Of a DNA stretch of 48,782 nucleotides, positions 39,993-48,782 are shown piece by piece (positions within the stretch are counted from its first letter, which is position 1; every line of letters starts with the position of its first letter). Under the pieces are notes generated by a model, which did not search any database, was not told where the DNA came from, and was given only the letters and a program-made list of their open reading frames with translations. The stretch covers positions 1-48,782 of IMG/VR virus record IMGVR_UViG_3300008116_000097; one strand, given 5' to 3'. The stretch is from a virus. The position numbers were made by a program, and so were the translations under genes.

Positions 39993-40568
39993 ATGAATAT
40001 CTTTAGAAAAAATAATATCCTAATTGGCGGATTGCTCAGGCAATCATTCGATTTTTTGCAGCTGACTTATAACCAGACAAGAAATATTTTCACCGTTGCA
40101 TCCGCTTGGGGACAAATCCTGTTTGTTATTCAGAATCTTTCACAATTGATTTTGTATTTTATCGAGGATTCAATCACCGAACTTAATATTAATCAAGCTA
40201 CTAGGGACTATTCTATAAGATCTTTAGCAAGAATTGCTGGATATGATGCAGGAAGAGCTTCTGCTGCTAGGGGCGAAATAACCATTTCATGGAATAGGAA
40301 AGAAGGAGATGTTGGTGGAGGTGCGGTTCTAATCACAAATAACACTGGGATTAGAAACGAGCAAAATGGACTTACATACGTAATGAGACTAGCAGGTCCG
40401 AATGCTCGTATAAATTTAACCGCTGACACATCGTTGAGATGCACCATAATACAGGGAGCTATAACGTTCCTTCCAGATCTGGAATTTACGTCGACCAATT
40501 CAACATCGACGTTTATGTCAACAATGAGCAGTGGAAGAGATATGATTCACTCTATGACATACCTTTGA
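39993..40568 (+). pseudogene. 6: Baseplate wedge protein gp6-like, N-terminal fragment (frameshifted)
   Basis: The 5' half of a gp6-type wedge gene. The first 155 residues are natural-looking (LLRQSFDFLQLTYNQTRNIF, QNLSQLILYFIEDSITELNI, YSIRSLARIAGYDAGRASAA, then TADTSLRCTIIQG). After about 40456 the frame gives an odd Ser/Thr/Met string and stops at 40566-40568. The sensible continuation is in the next frame. Adding one G to the GGG at 40454-40456 would fuse both halves into a 556-residue protein running to 41662, near T4 gp6 (660). The break is either a sequencing/assembly error in a G run or a real mutation. gp6 forms the inner wedge ring and is normally essential, so an error is more likely. 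Confidence 0.7.
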
Positions 40569-41662
40569 ATGGAAAGGGATACCTAGTGAAAACCGGAATT
40601 TCAGAGGGCATCGATGTTTACTTCGGTAACGTTAACTTCGGAGCTACGCCTCCTCCTGGATCTGTGATTCGTGTAGATTTCATTCAGACATCAGGATTCG
40701 CTGGGAATATAGCTTCAACCAAAGACAAACCATTAACCTATACTTTCGTTAGCCAAGGCAGCGATTTATTTGGCAGAGAGGTTAATTTGAATAACTATCT
40801 GCTAATCCAGTCAACGATCGATCCGAGCTTCGGAACTGATCCTGAGCCAATACAATTGGTGAGACTTGTTGCACCTCAAACCAGTAGAGCTTTTGTTTTT
40901 GCCAATACCGCTAACTACGAAATCTACCTCCAACGTTTAGGTATATTTTCTCAAGTTCAGGCATTTACAACTTTTGATGATCAATATTTAGATGACGATA
41001 ACGTTGTTTATCTTTTTCTGGTTCCTGATGTGACTTTAACTCTGGAAAGCAATGAAGACTATTTCAATATAGGTCTTAACGAATTCCTTCTAACAAAGGA
41101 ACAGCGTTTAGCTATTCTAAACTTATTAGAAGAATCTGGACAAATGATAGCGACCACAGTGGTAAAAATCGTTCAGCCATCAATCTCTAAATACGTTGGA
41201 ATTGCAGTTATAGATATTTTCGAAGGCTATGACCCTGATATCATCGAGTCAAAAATTAGACAAGGTATTTCAGAATACTTCATAAATTTGAAAAGAAGAG
41301 ATAGAGTTCCTAAATCTGACATGATTGCTTTAATAGAAGCAATCGATGGAGTTGATTCGGTAGATTTCAGCTTCCTAGGCGATCAAAACGAGGCAAACGC
41401 AATCAAAGCTTTAAATGCTGGTAATACCCCAAGTTCACTTGTTGGTATTGATCAATTTGGGAATATCATAATTGGCAGAAACGAACTTATAGTAATCCGC
41501 GGAGGATGGACAGACAGATACGGTACCCAATATGAAGAAGGTATCGTTCCAGGAAAACCTAGTGCTCTGAATATTACTATTCGTGGCGTTGTTCCCATGA
41601 ACTATAACGCAGAAAGAAACATAGCTCAAAGAAGAGCATTAATCGACAGCATCAATGGTTAA
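40439..41662 (+). pseudogene. 6: Baseplate wedge protein gp6-like, C-terminal part (frameshifted)
   Basis: The frame is open from 40427 and the first ATG is at 40439, but the first seven codons read as chance sequence. From about 40457 it is convincing: SYNVPSRSGIYVDQFNIDVY, VNNEQWKRYDSLYDIP, ISEGIDVYFGNVNFGATPPP, the region where gp6/gpJ-type wedge proteins carry their central beta domain, then KEQRLAILNLLEESGQMIAT, KYVGIAVIDIFEGYDPDIIE and FINLKRRDRVPKSDMIALIE with IDGVDSVDFSFLG, the conserved C-terminal half of the J/gp6 family. No usual start site precedes it. Stop at 41660-41662 overlaps the next gene by eight bases. Confidence 0.75.
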
Positions 41663-42185
41663 CAAATATAGCCAATATCTTCCGGACAATCCGGAATTAG
41701 CCTACAATGCCACTGGTGTTAAATTCCAGTCATCTGTAACTTCGCCCTTTAATAAAGAGGACCTGTACACGGATGAAGCAGTAGCATTGGCAAGGTCGGA
41801 GAGCATGGGATGTTCGGGTGCAAGAACTATTTTGGTTTCCAGCACCGGCCAATATAAATATGCGCCATGCTCAGATATTACTACGTATAGAACTATTTCT
41901 AAGCAGCTAACACAGACACAGGAAGAAAGACGTTATTACGCATTCTTCCCAGACGAGAATTTAACCGATATCAAAAATAGCATCAACGACCGTGTTTATT
42001 CTGGATTCGACTATAAAGAGGTCATTCTAAAAAGAAGCATGTCAAATGTTTTCTTCAGAGATCCTGTCAAGGACTCGATCTTAGCTACTTTTAATCGTGT
42101 TATTTTCGGTGTGATTGAAAGCGTAAAGGAAATAAAAAACTATTTTAATTATACAGTACCAAGAAATAACAAAAGGGTGTTCTAA
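41655..42185 (+). CDS. Baseplate-cluster hypothetical protein, 176 aa
   Basis: Starts MVNKYSQYLPDNPELAYNAT inside the end of the gp6-like gene and ends in a one-base overlap with the gp7-like gene (TAATG). Middle: ALARSESMGCSGARTILVSS and TGQYKYAPCSDITTYRTI; C-terminal helix with FNRVIFGVIESVKEIKNYFN. No T4 protein is recognised. Its locked position between the gp6- and gp7-type genes, with overlaps at both ends, indicates a wedge component or chaperone made in step with them. Confidence 0.65.
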   Translation: MVNKYSQYLPDNPELAYNATGVKFQSSVTSPFNKEDLYTDEAVALARSESMGCSGARTILVSSTGQYKYAPCSDITTYRTISKQLTQTQEERRYYAFFPDENLTDIKNSINDRVYSGFDYKEVILKRSMSNVFFRDPVKDSILATFNRVIFGVIESVKEIKNYFNYTVPRNNKRVF

Positions 42186-45100
42186 TGTCGAATTCAGTCA
42201 ATTTAAACTTAAGATTTTTTGATAAGAGCGGGAGCCCTTTAAATTTCGAATACGTCGGGCCTACTGGATCATTCCCTAGTGTAGACAACTCGTCCTATTT
42301 TATCACCAGTCTTTCATCGTCCTCACCCGGGCAGATTAATCTTTCTACCCTAGGGTCAGGATATTTTGAAATTAACCATTTCGATAGAAATAGCTATAGT
42401 GTGCTGGCCTGGTCTCAGCGGATTGAAGAGTGGCTAAATTTCGGATCAAGCATCACCGTGGTTTTAGAAGTTCAAGGCGGACAAAGCATTGAAATCTATG
42501 TTGATTCTATTTCTATATCGGCTAACTACTCTACCCTTAATTTTACCAGATACAATGGTAACCTGATCGTTAGTTCCGATAGAACGGTAACTGTTAAAAC
42601 CGCTTATCGTGATGCACCAGGTGGTTATTATACTGGATTTATTTACTTTGACAATGTCAGCGCAGGTCTATTCGAGAACGAGCAGATCTTTATCATCCAG
42701 GAATTCAAAGACACTTCAGGTAATACTATCTTTGGATATCCACACTCTGGATTAACCGGAACTTCTGAGCCTGTCCAATGGAGAACACGCTGGAATAATA
42801 GCTCGTACGGTAATGTCGATGTAACAGACATTATTTTCACGTATCAGATCACGGAAAGCGACCCTACAATCGGCGGTGATCCTAGTATCAGCAATTACCC
42901 CAACCTCATCTATACCATTCCCGTTGAGTCTACCGATTCTTTGGCGGATGGATTTGCAGTTACCTCTTATAATCTTGAAGCCCCTATCACAATTAGTGCA
43001 GCTATCAATTCATCAAACGTAGCTGCAGACGTTTATGAGAGACAGCTTATCATCGAGCAAATAGTTGGTTTGACCGGAGCAGCTCCTCTAAAAATTGCGG
43101 AGATAAATTTCTACGGACAGATTGAAAGCGAGGATGAAAGATTTTCCACCCTGCTAGAGAATCTGGGAAGAACCCTAACAGCGGATGAAACTATGGTTTT
43201 CAGAGACCATGACCCATCAGAACCCTTGCCTAACTACGTTGAGCTAAACGTGAAGCGTAAGGAGCTTATGGTGGCTGGTGAGCAGATATTCCCATATCTC
43301 GGATCGTATAAAGGTCTGATCAATGCTCTAAGATTTTTTGGATATCAGGACTTAAGGATCAAAGAATATTGGCTGAACATAGATTACAAGACCAATACAA
43401 CTCCTGGGGTATCAGTACTTGAAAATCAGAAATATCTAGACTCTCTTAAAAAGCTTCCATACTCTAATTCTTTCATGATTGATGAAATCATAAACAGCCC
43501 TAATTCAGGGAAGTTTAGGATGGTTCAAACATATGGCCCGGATCAGGATGGAGTTTATCGATTAGATGTAGCAAATGAGGATACTATCGTTCCCAGCGGA
43601 ACGTATAAGAAAACAGCCTTATTCGGACTATACTATGACCTGAATAAGGTAACCAATACAGAAAACGAATTCGGCTATCCGATAGTTGATGACTCTTTCT
43701 TATTTTCACAGGAGGAAGTTTTAGTTAAACTTTTCTCTCTTAAGCAAATTCTAAAAAACAAGTACCTCCCGATTAATGCGAGAATAATCGATATTACCGG
43801 AGAGGGAATCTATTTTAACGTTTATAACACTAAAAGCTGGTCCGATGTCATGGACCGCTTTGAGATCAACCTAGGAAATGATGTTGATTTCATAGTTAAT
43901 CCAGATTTCGGATATCTTGAAGATCTACGAAATTTCGGTGTACGATATTCAACGTCATCTATCCAGATCCCGATGAATTATGGTGCTACTGGAGGATTTG
44001 ATGTAACACTAGCCGGATCTACCGGTGGAACTTCTGCTGGCGGGGCTTTAAAATTTAGTGGCTTTTCTGGTAACAATCCAACAATAGAATTGACCCGTGG
44101 TAAAGAATATGAATTTACCAATCTTACTGGTTATGGGCTTTACATTACTACTGAGTCTTCTCTTACACAGGTTGACCCGCTTGGGATCATTTCTAACGGA
44201 GCAACAGGAGGACAAATTATTCTGAATGTTAACCCACAGGAACAAAACTCACTCTATTATTACCTGGATGTAAATTCGGTTGTACTTAATGGACAGATCA
44301 ATATTGTCAACGCTTCAATTTCTGATCTTGGCAATACCATCCTTCCTTTAGACAGCGGACAACAGTACACGGGAGACCAGAACCTGGCAATGATTCAGGC
44401 TATCTCTGAATTCTATACTCTTAAACAGAATGGACAGATAGTCGAGTTTATGGATTCCAAATGGGATCCGGAGGCTTATATCAATCCAGACACAGGAGAA
44501 AGATGGGTGAATCCTGTCGGAATGCCCATAGTTTTTGAATATGACGTTGATCAATGGATGTGGGACGAGATGGACGTAAATTGGAAATCTCTGTATTCAC
44601 CATATAGTTTAGGACTTACCGGTTCGACACCAACTAATTTCAATTCTATTTTAACTTGGAATAACATTAATTTCGGAAACTGTAACGAGATTGAATGGAT
44701 CATCACAAAAAGCGCAAGCAGTGCAGGAAGTCCTTACTATTTCTCATATCGAGGTTACATAATGGATTTCTATAGACTTGCTCACTTTGTTCCTTATACG
44801 GGCATCTACGACGTGCAATGCAACGTTTATGATGCCAACAACTCAATCCTAAGAAAGATTGAAAAGCAAGTCTTACAGGTTGCACCCAAACTAATCGATC
44901 TTCAGGCTTGGACAAGATACAGAGAAAACGAATTTTATACCTGGGACTACACCATTAAGGATTGGGATACTTACGAGTCTAAATGGCTTTATCCTGCCGA
45001 GGGTATGACCGAAAAACAATTGGAGCAAAGACTTCCACCCGATCTTTTGGACTTTGCCTTTTATGGTAACAATGCTTCAGAGGGAGAAGAAATAGATGTT

Positions 45101-46252
45101 GAAATAACATCAGGAGGTCGCGGTGCAACTGGCTCATTCAGCATCTCACAGAACGTATTAACCGTAACTTCTATAGGCGGTCCTAGAATAACAGGGACTC
45201 AGTTTGGATTATGCACAGTAACCACAACAACACCTCATGGACTTTCCAATGGAGATTATGTTTACATCAAAAATTCTATCGAGGTTGTCAACGGAAAGTG
45301 GCAGATAATCTACGATAGCACACTTGCTTCTAATCAATTCAAGATACCAGTAGTACTTTCACCACAAGCTGGAATCCTTGTTACCCTTTCGCAGATCACT
45401 GTCGACACATCTCTTTACCCGAACATGCAAGTTGTAGGTGAAGGGACTATATCGGTATCTGTGAATGGTAGGGTAATTGGTGCTACGGCTGGAGGATCTA
45501 CGTTACAATCGACTGCAAATTCTATAGTAACCCAGATAAATTCAGTCATCACACAGCCTGATTTCTTTGCTACGACTTTTAATCCAGCTGCAAATCCTTG
45601 CTCGATTCTAATTTCATCACCATCTACTTCTGGTGCAATCTATAATGGATATCCGCTATCAATAACTGCTACCGGATCTATTCAGGTAGTTTCACAAGAT
45701 ATAATTTTAAATGGTGGACAAAACATCGACAACGTGTATGTTCAATGGGACGAAAGCCAGGAGGAACTACCAAATGCTAATTTGAAGTATTGGGGAACAC
45801 AAAATCTCGTCTGGAAGAATTTCAACGAGGTTACGTGGGACGCAGGATATGCTCATTCGTGGTGGGATTTTGAATACAATAATACTTGGTTGGGAGGATT
45901 TGAAATCCACTCTTCCTTGGTTGGAGATAGTATCAAAGTTGATACAGGAAAACAAACAACTCCGTTTGCTAACGGAGTTACTTTCGTTGGATTTGGTGCT
46001 ACTGGGGCAAGCGGGTATTTAACGCTAGGTCAGGTGGCAGATCAACTTAACGCATCTACCGATCCACATATTACCAATTTCTACTATAGAGTTTTCCCGT
46101 CCGGATATGATGACTTTTTGACCATCACCGGACCTAGCAATCGTGTTATCACGAATGTATCATCACCAACAGGTACCTACCCTGCTCCTCCATCAGTTTT
46201 GGGAGCAAATCCAGTACTCTGTGTTGATTTCACTTACGCAACAGGACCATAA
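42185..46252 (+). CDS. 7: Giant baseplate wedge protein, probable gp7 counterpart, 1355 aa
   Basis: Largest gene of the window. Placed after the gp25- and gp6-like genes as gp7 is near gp6 in T4 (gp7: 1032 residues). The N-terminal third is beta-rich (VTVKTAYRDAPGGYYTGFIY). Near 335-400 a compact region NLGRTLTADETMVFRDHDPS and YLGSYKGLINALRFFGYQDL then LRIKEYWLNID looks like the conserved wedge core. Downstream are several beta domains, Trp-rich stretches (WMWDEMDVNWKSLYSPY, NTWLGGFEIHSS) and GATGG/GLTG turns. The C-terminal 300 residues look like added sandwich domains. It probably bridges the wedge to peripheral fibres. Assignment rests on size, order and the core block. Confidence 0.6.
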   Translation: MSNSVNLNLRFFDKSGSPLNFEYVGPTGSFPSVDNSSYFITSLSSSSPGQINLSTLGSGYFEINHFDRNSYSVLAWSQRIEEWLNFGSSITVVLEVQGGQSIEIYVDSISISANYSTLNFTRYNGNLIVSSDRTVTVKTAYRDAPGGYYTGFIYFDNVSAGLFENEQIFIIQEFKDTSGNTIFGYPHSGLTGTSEPVQWRTRWNNSSYGNVDVTDIIFTYQITESDPTIGGDPSISNYPNLIYTIPVESTDSLADGFAVTSYNLEAPITISAAINSSNVAADVYERQLIIEQIVGLTGAAPLKIAEINFYGQIESEDERFSTLLENLGRTLTADETMVFRDHDPSEPLPNYVELNVKRKELMVAGEQIFPYLGSYKGLINALRFFGYQDLRIKEYWLNIDYKTNTTPGVSVLENQKYLDSLKKLPYSNSFMIDEIINSPNSGKFRMVQTYGPDQDGVYRLDVANEDTIVPSGTYKKTALFGLYYDLNKVTNTENEFGYPIVDDSFLFSQEEVLVKLFSLKQILKNKYLPINARIIDITGEGIYFNVYNTKSWSDVMDRFEINLGNDVDFIVNPDFGYLEDLRNFGVRYSTSSIQIPMNYGATGGFDVTLAGSTGGTSAGGALKFSGFSGNNPTIELTRGKEYEFTNLTGYGLYITTESSLTQVDPLGIISNGATGGQIILNVNPQEQNSLYYYLDVNSVVLNGQINIVNASISDLGNTILPLDSGQQYTGDQNLAMIQAISEFYTLKQNGQIVEFMDSKWDPEAYINPDTGERWVNPVGMPIVFEYDVDQWMWDEMDVNWKSLYSPYSLGLTGSTPTNFNSILTWNNINFGNCNEIEWIITKSASSAGSPYYFSYRGYIMDFYRLAHFVPYTGIYDVQCNVYDANNSILRKIEKQVLQVAPKLIDLQAWTRYRENEFYTWDYTIKDWDTYESKWLYPAEGMTEKQLEQRLPPDLLDFAFYGNNASEGEEIDVEITSGGRGATGSFSISQNVLTVTSIGGPRITGTQFGLCTVTTTTPHGLSNGDYVYIKNSIEVVNGKWQIIYDSTLASNQFKIPVVLSPQAGILVTLSQITVDTSLYPNMQVVGEGTISVSVNGRVIGATAGGSTLQSTANSIVTQINSVITQPDFFATTFNPAANPCSILISSPSTSGAIYNGYPLSITATGSIQVVSQDIILNGGQNIDNVYVQWDESQEELPNANLKYWGTQNLVWKNFNEVTWDAGYAHSWWDFEYNNTWLGGFEIHSSLVGDSIKVDTGKQTTPFANGVTFVGFGATGASGYLTLGQVADQLNASTDPHITNFYYRVFPSGYDDFLTITGPSNRVITNVSSPTGTYPAPPSVLGANPVLCVDFTYATGP

Positions 46253-46254
46253 TT

Positions 46255-48093
46255 ATGCCAGATCCAATATTGAATATTTTACAGGGAGAGCAGGTTTACT
46301 TCGATCCAGATTCTACGGTCGGAGCTACCGCATCTTATTCCTGGACGTTTCCGGGTGGAACCCCAGGAAATTCAGCATCACATTACCCTGTGGTGACCTA
46401 CAATAATATTGGCGATTATAATGCAAGTTTAACCGTAACTGATACCTACGGTACCTCAAGAACTTTAACTAAATACCAGATAATTAGTGTAGATAAGAAC
46501 GTACTCACAGTCAATTTCACAGTTCCTGGATCACCGGTTGAAATGAACGAATTGTTCACCATCACCGACACATCCTCACCGGTTCCAACCGATTGGGAAT
46601 GGGTATTACCAGGTTTTGCAAATATTGTTGGTGTACAGAACCTAACAAACTATCAATACGGAGACTGGTATGACGCTACAGGCACTTATCTGGGTGATCC
46701 CGGGGCTACTGCTTCAATTCCGATTCAACTGACAGCAGCGACGAACTTCGACATAGGAACGAAGACCCAAAATATGGTTGTTAAAAAATTAGGAGCTGGT
46801 CAGGATGAATTTGATCTTAGCTACGAATGGGTTTCCGTTTACGGTCCAACCGCTTATGTGATGACCTCGTCATTGGGAACAACCGCTGGCGCTCCATTTA
46901 CATTAGGCTCTTACGGTCTTACAGGAAATTCAACTGGATTTATTGTTGTCGTGGATCTGACTGCTATGAGAACTTTGGGCCCGGCAGTACCAGGAACCGG
47001 ATTTCAAACGAATAATTATTTCCATTCTAACGAAGAGATTGCCCAATATACCGGACACTTTGGCTATGTTGAATCGACGTCTCCATATCCATTTGGATTA
47101 ACGGGATATGTGATTGTAGATTCTTCTGCATACACCACAGCTTTATTTTCCCTTAATACACCGATCACAGCTGGACGCTATATGCTTAAAGACTATGTTC
47201 TTGGTAACAGAGGGGGAATGTTCGCTGACCGTGGTGCATTTCTTAGAACCAAATGGAACGCAGTTTCTTCAGGCGGACGTGCTTGGCCTTTAGCTCTACT
47301 GAATGAGTTCCTGAATATGGCAGCAAAAGTAAGAATGCTTTCTCGGGACGTTGAAGAACCTTATTTGTCTGTTGGCGGAACCGGGGGAGGATTCCCACCT
47401 TTACTTTACACGAACGTTTTGTCGTCCGTGCACGGTAACTTTACGATTTCAAATTATGGGGTAGTTGCTATTCCTAGCTCAGGATTTATGCTTCCCAGAA
47501 CAAACCCCGCCGGAGACCAATACTTTAAGATTTATATCACTGTACACTGGTCCAATGGTGTTGACCTGGTTCAAACCAATTTTGATGCGTCTGCAGGATT
47601 GTCCGGTAATGACGGATATGGATTTTTTAAAGCCCAGGACGTAGGTCCAAATCTTGGTATTGCATCGGTGTTAAACCAGTCGATAACGAGTTATTTCACA
47701 CCTATCGGTAGTGGTATAATTCCAATTAGAGTTAAAGAAAGCGAAGATTACAATCCTTATTTCGTTCCTACAAATTTTGTCTATGGACTAACGGGATACA
47801 ATAACAGATCTGATTACCACGGTATTCTAATCGAATCAATTGACGCAACAGTTACTAGAATAGAGATCACTGATAATTCATCACTCGTACAATGGACAGT
47901 TGTCGTAGCACCTTCAACCGGTGTAGGACTATCCGGACCTGCTGCATTCCCAAGCGATTGGCTGAATCCATCTAACGCAAGGTTCAGGTATGCTTCATGG
48001 CTTGGTTGCGTAGATGATCAGACCCAGCTTAACCCGATGCCTGGTATCATCCCAGGTCCCAGCGGAGGATGGTATTATGGTGGAAGTTTATAA
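46255..48093 (+). CDS. PKD-domain tail-fibre or adhesin-like protein, 612 aa
   Basis: Begins two bases after the gp7-like stop. Residues about 12-80 form a PKD-type Ig domain: QVYFDPDSTVGATASYSWTF, PGGTPGNSASHYPVVTYNNI and GDYNASLTVTDTYGTSRTLT, with the typical W-x-F...G-x-Y-x-x-x-L-x-V-T-D core. A second partial domain follows (FTITDTSSPVPTDWEWVLPG). The remaining 450 residues are Gly/Thr/Ser-rich beta structure without recognised enzymes. Glycan-binding or fibre-attachment roles are usual for phage PKD proteins. Position after the wedge genes fits a peripheral baseplate or fibre protein. Confidence 0.7.
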   Translation: MPDPILNILQGEQVYFDPDSTVGATASYSWTFPGGTPGNSASHYPVVTYNNIGDYNASLTVTDTYGTSRTLTKYQIISVDKNVLTVNFTVPGSPVEMNELFTITDTSSPVPTDWEWVLPGFANIVGVQNLTNYQYGDWYDATGTYLGDPGATASIPIQLTAATNFDIGTKTQNMVVKKLGAGQDEFDLSYEWVSVYGPTAYVMTSSLGTTAGAPFTLGSYGLTGNSTGFIVVVDLTAMRTLGPAVPGTGFQTNNYFHSNEEIAQYTGHFGYVESTSPYPFGLTGYVIVDSSAYTTALFSLNTPITAGRYMLKDYVLGNRGGMFADRGAFLRTKWNAVSSGGRAWPLALLNEFLNMAAKVRMLSRDVEEPYLSVGGTGGGFPPLLYTNVLSSVHGNFTISNYGVVAIPSSGFMLPRTNPAGDQYFKIYITVHWSNGVDLVQTNFDASAGLSGNDGYGFFKAQDVGPNLGIASVLNQSITSYFTPIGSGIIPIRVKESEDYNPYFVPTNFVYGLTGYNNRSDYHGILIESIDATVTRIEITDNSSLVQWTVVVAPSTGVGLSGPAAFPSDWLNPSNARFRYASWLGCVDDQTQLNPMPGIIPGPSGGWYYGGSL

Positions 48094-48111
48094 TAATGAA
48101 TAAATACAGCA

Positions 48112-48782
48112 ATGCCCGCTAACGATTTAAAGATAACACAGATAAAGCTCGACAACAAGAATAGGGTTTGGGCAGTAGGACAAGATATTTCTTATTTTGA
48201 TGGAGATAATTGGACATACCTAAACTATCAAAATTCTGCTCTTCCGAGCAACGATCCATATTATCTAGATACCCGGTGCTTAAGCATTGATGCTGATCAG
48301 AGCAAATGGATTGGATGCGCTAATGGACCATGCATTTCAGATGTTGCGGTCACCAAATTATATGGTCAGGACAATGAAAAATCAGAATCCTGGACATTCA
48401 CCGAACTTGGCTTCACCGGAGGATACTATCAATGTCCGGTAATCGAGGCAAGCCCTTATGGATCAGAAGTTCTAGCTTTCATCAATTCTTTGAATGATGG
48501 CATAGGTGTAACCGGAACAACAGGATTTATTGGAGCCACCGCGGGTAATTTATTAATCTATAACACAGAGGCGAGGGAGTGGAGAAATATTCTGGGAGAA
48601 GGTAATACTATTCCTCGTGTTTATACTATTCAGCCAAGAGGTTTAGATGGATTCTCTTATGAATATTGGATAGGAACATCTAACGGTATCTGGATCCTTA
48701 AAGATTCTTATTACCAGACAGAAAATTTATACTCGGAAAGTATCTACGTACCTCACGTTAAGGTTCTTACCACTGAGAATTC
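48112..48782 (+). CDS. Beta-propeller tail protein, partial (runs off right edge)
   Basis: Frame open from an ATG at 48112 to the window end (223 codons, no stop). The sequence repeats a blade pattern: LDNKNRVWAVGQDISYFDGD then NWTYLN, later DQSKWIGCANG with WTFTEL, and YEYWIGTSNGIWIL. The order 'D-x-x-x-x-x-W-[AI]-G-x-x-x-G-[IV]-x-x-[FL]-x-[GD]-x-x-W' is that of two-component-regulator-type beta-propeller blades. In phages such propellers occur in fibre or receptor-binding proteins. It starts 18 bases after the PKD protein's stop; a nine-codon frame at 48096 in between is not considered a gene. Confidence 0.6.
   Translation, partial: MPANDLKITQIKLDNKNRVWAVGQDISYFDGDNWTYLNYQNSALPSNDPYYLDTRCLSIDADQSKWIGCANGPCISDVAVTKLYGQDNEKSESWTFTELGFTGGYYQCPVIEASPYGSEVLAFINSLNDGIGVTGTTGFIGATAGNLLIYNTEAREWRNILGEGNTIPRVYTIQPRGLDGFSYEYWIGTSNGIWILKDSYYQTENLYSESIYVPHVKVLTTEN

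Noticed and set aside
40427-40568. Programmed -1 ribosomal frameshift in the gp6-like gene
   Set aside because: The frame change is of the -1 type, but no X-XXY-YYZ slippery site or strong downstream structure is visible near 40454; a missing G in a G run explains it more simply.
48096-48122. Nine-codon frame MNKYSNAR between the PKD protein and the propeller gene
   Set aside because: Too short, no family, and it overlaps the start of the propeller gene; treated as leader sequence.
1-48782. Integrase, repressor or other lysogeny genes
   Set aside because: None of the genes shows recombinase, helix-turn-helix repressor or attachment-site features; the window fits a lytic T4-like phage.

Overview
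This window is a section of the genome of a T4-like (contractile-tailed) bacteriophage. The evidence is a run of T4-type virion genes: portal gp20 (cut by the left edge), prohead protease gp21, scaffold gp22-like, major capsid gp23, and baseplate proteins resembling gp27, gp5, gp53, gp25, gp6 and gp7. T4-type replication genes are also present (clamp loader gp44, probable gp62, RNase H). The host is probably a member of the Bacteroidetes/Flavobacteriia. That is inference from AT-rich DNA, few Shine-Dalgarno sites, a pure A/C leader in front of the capsid gene and one promoter-like box of the Bacteroidetes type. No integrase, repressor, tRNA or CRISPR array was seen. Nearly everything is on the + strand, tightly packed with many ATGA/TAATG overlaps, and no gene-free stretch exceeds 200 bases.

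Layout. 1-882: end of the portal gene. 1055-7938: replication and repair block (gp44, guanylate kinase, RNase H/FEN, gp62 candidate, UvdE-like protein with a degenerate active site, zincless Fpg/Nei-like glycosylase, DnaQ/PolB-type 3'-5' exonuclease), placed between gp20 and gp21. 7983-15090: head module (nucleotidyltransferase, 862-aa virion protein, protease-scaffold fusion, major capsid protein, terminator). 15214-19514: presumptive internal head proteins, ended by a terminator. 19623-21558: metabolic cassette of a P-loop kinase and a glutamine-dependent asparagine synthetase. 21576-28126: more small head or accessory proteins, one gene on the minus strand, and a Nudix protein. 28141-36015: tail and baseplate hub genes including a spike. 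36064-38630: an S1-domain RNA-binding protein and an amidoligase-like enzyme with a pentapeptide-type tail. 38632-48782: neck and baseplate wedge genes, then PKD and beta-propeller adhesin-like proteins, the last cut by the right edge.

How the genes work together. The most striking theme is a family of short N-terminal peptides ending in [L/I]-N-E followed by S, A, G or K, found on about eight unrelated proteins between 7.9 and 25.3 kb. They look like the T4 internal-protein capsid-targeting peptide, which gp21 protease cuts off. I infer that these proteins, one a nucleotidyltransferase, are packaged in the head and probably ejected with the DNA. The protease itself is fused to a scaffold made of 14-residue repeats, most of which carry a candidate cleavage site.

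A recurrent GATATATA[A/G] box lies 24-32 bases before the start codon of six transcription units and 15 bases before a seventh, and is probably this phage's late promoter. At several of these sites the box is framed or flanked by inverted repeats. The gp6-like baseplate gene is split by an apparent one-base loss in a G run.
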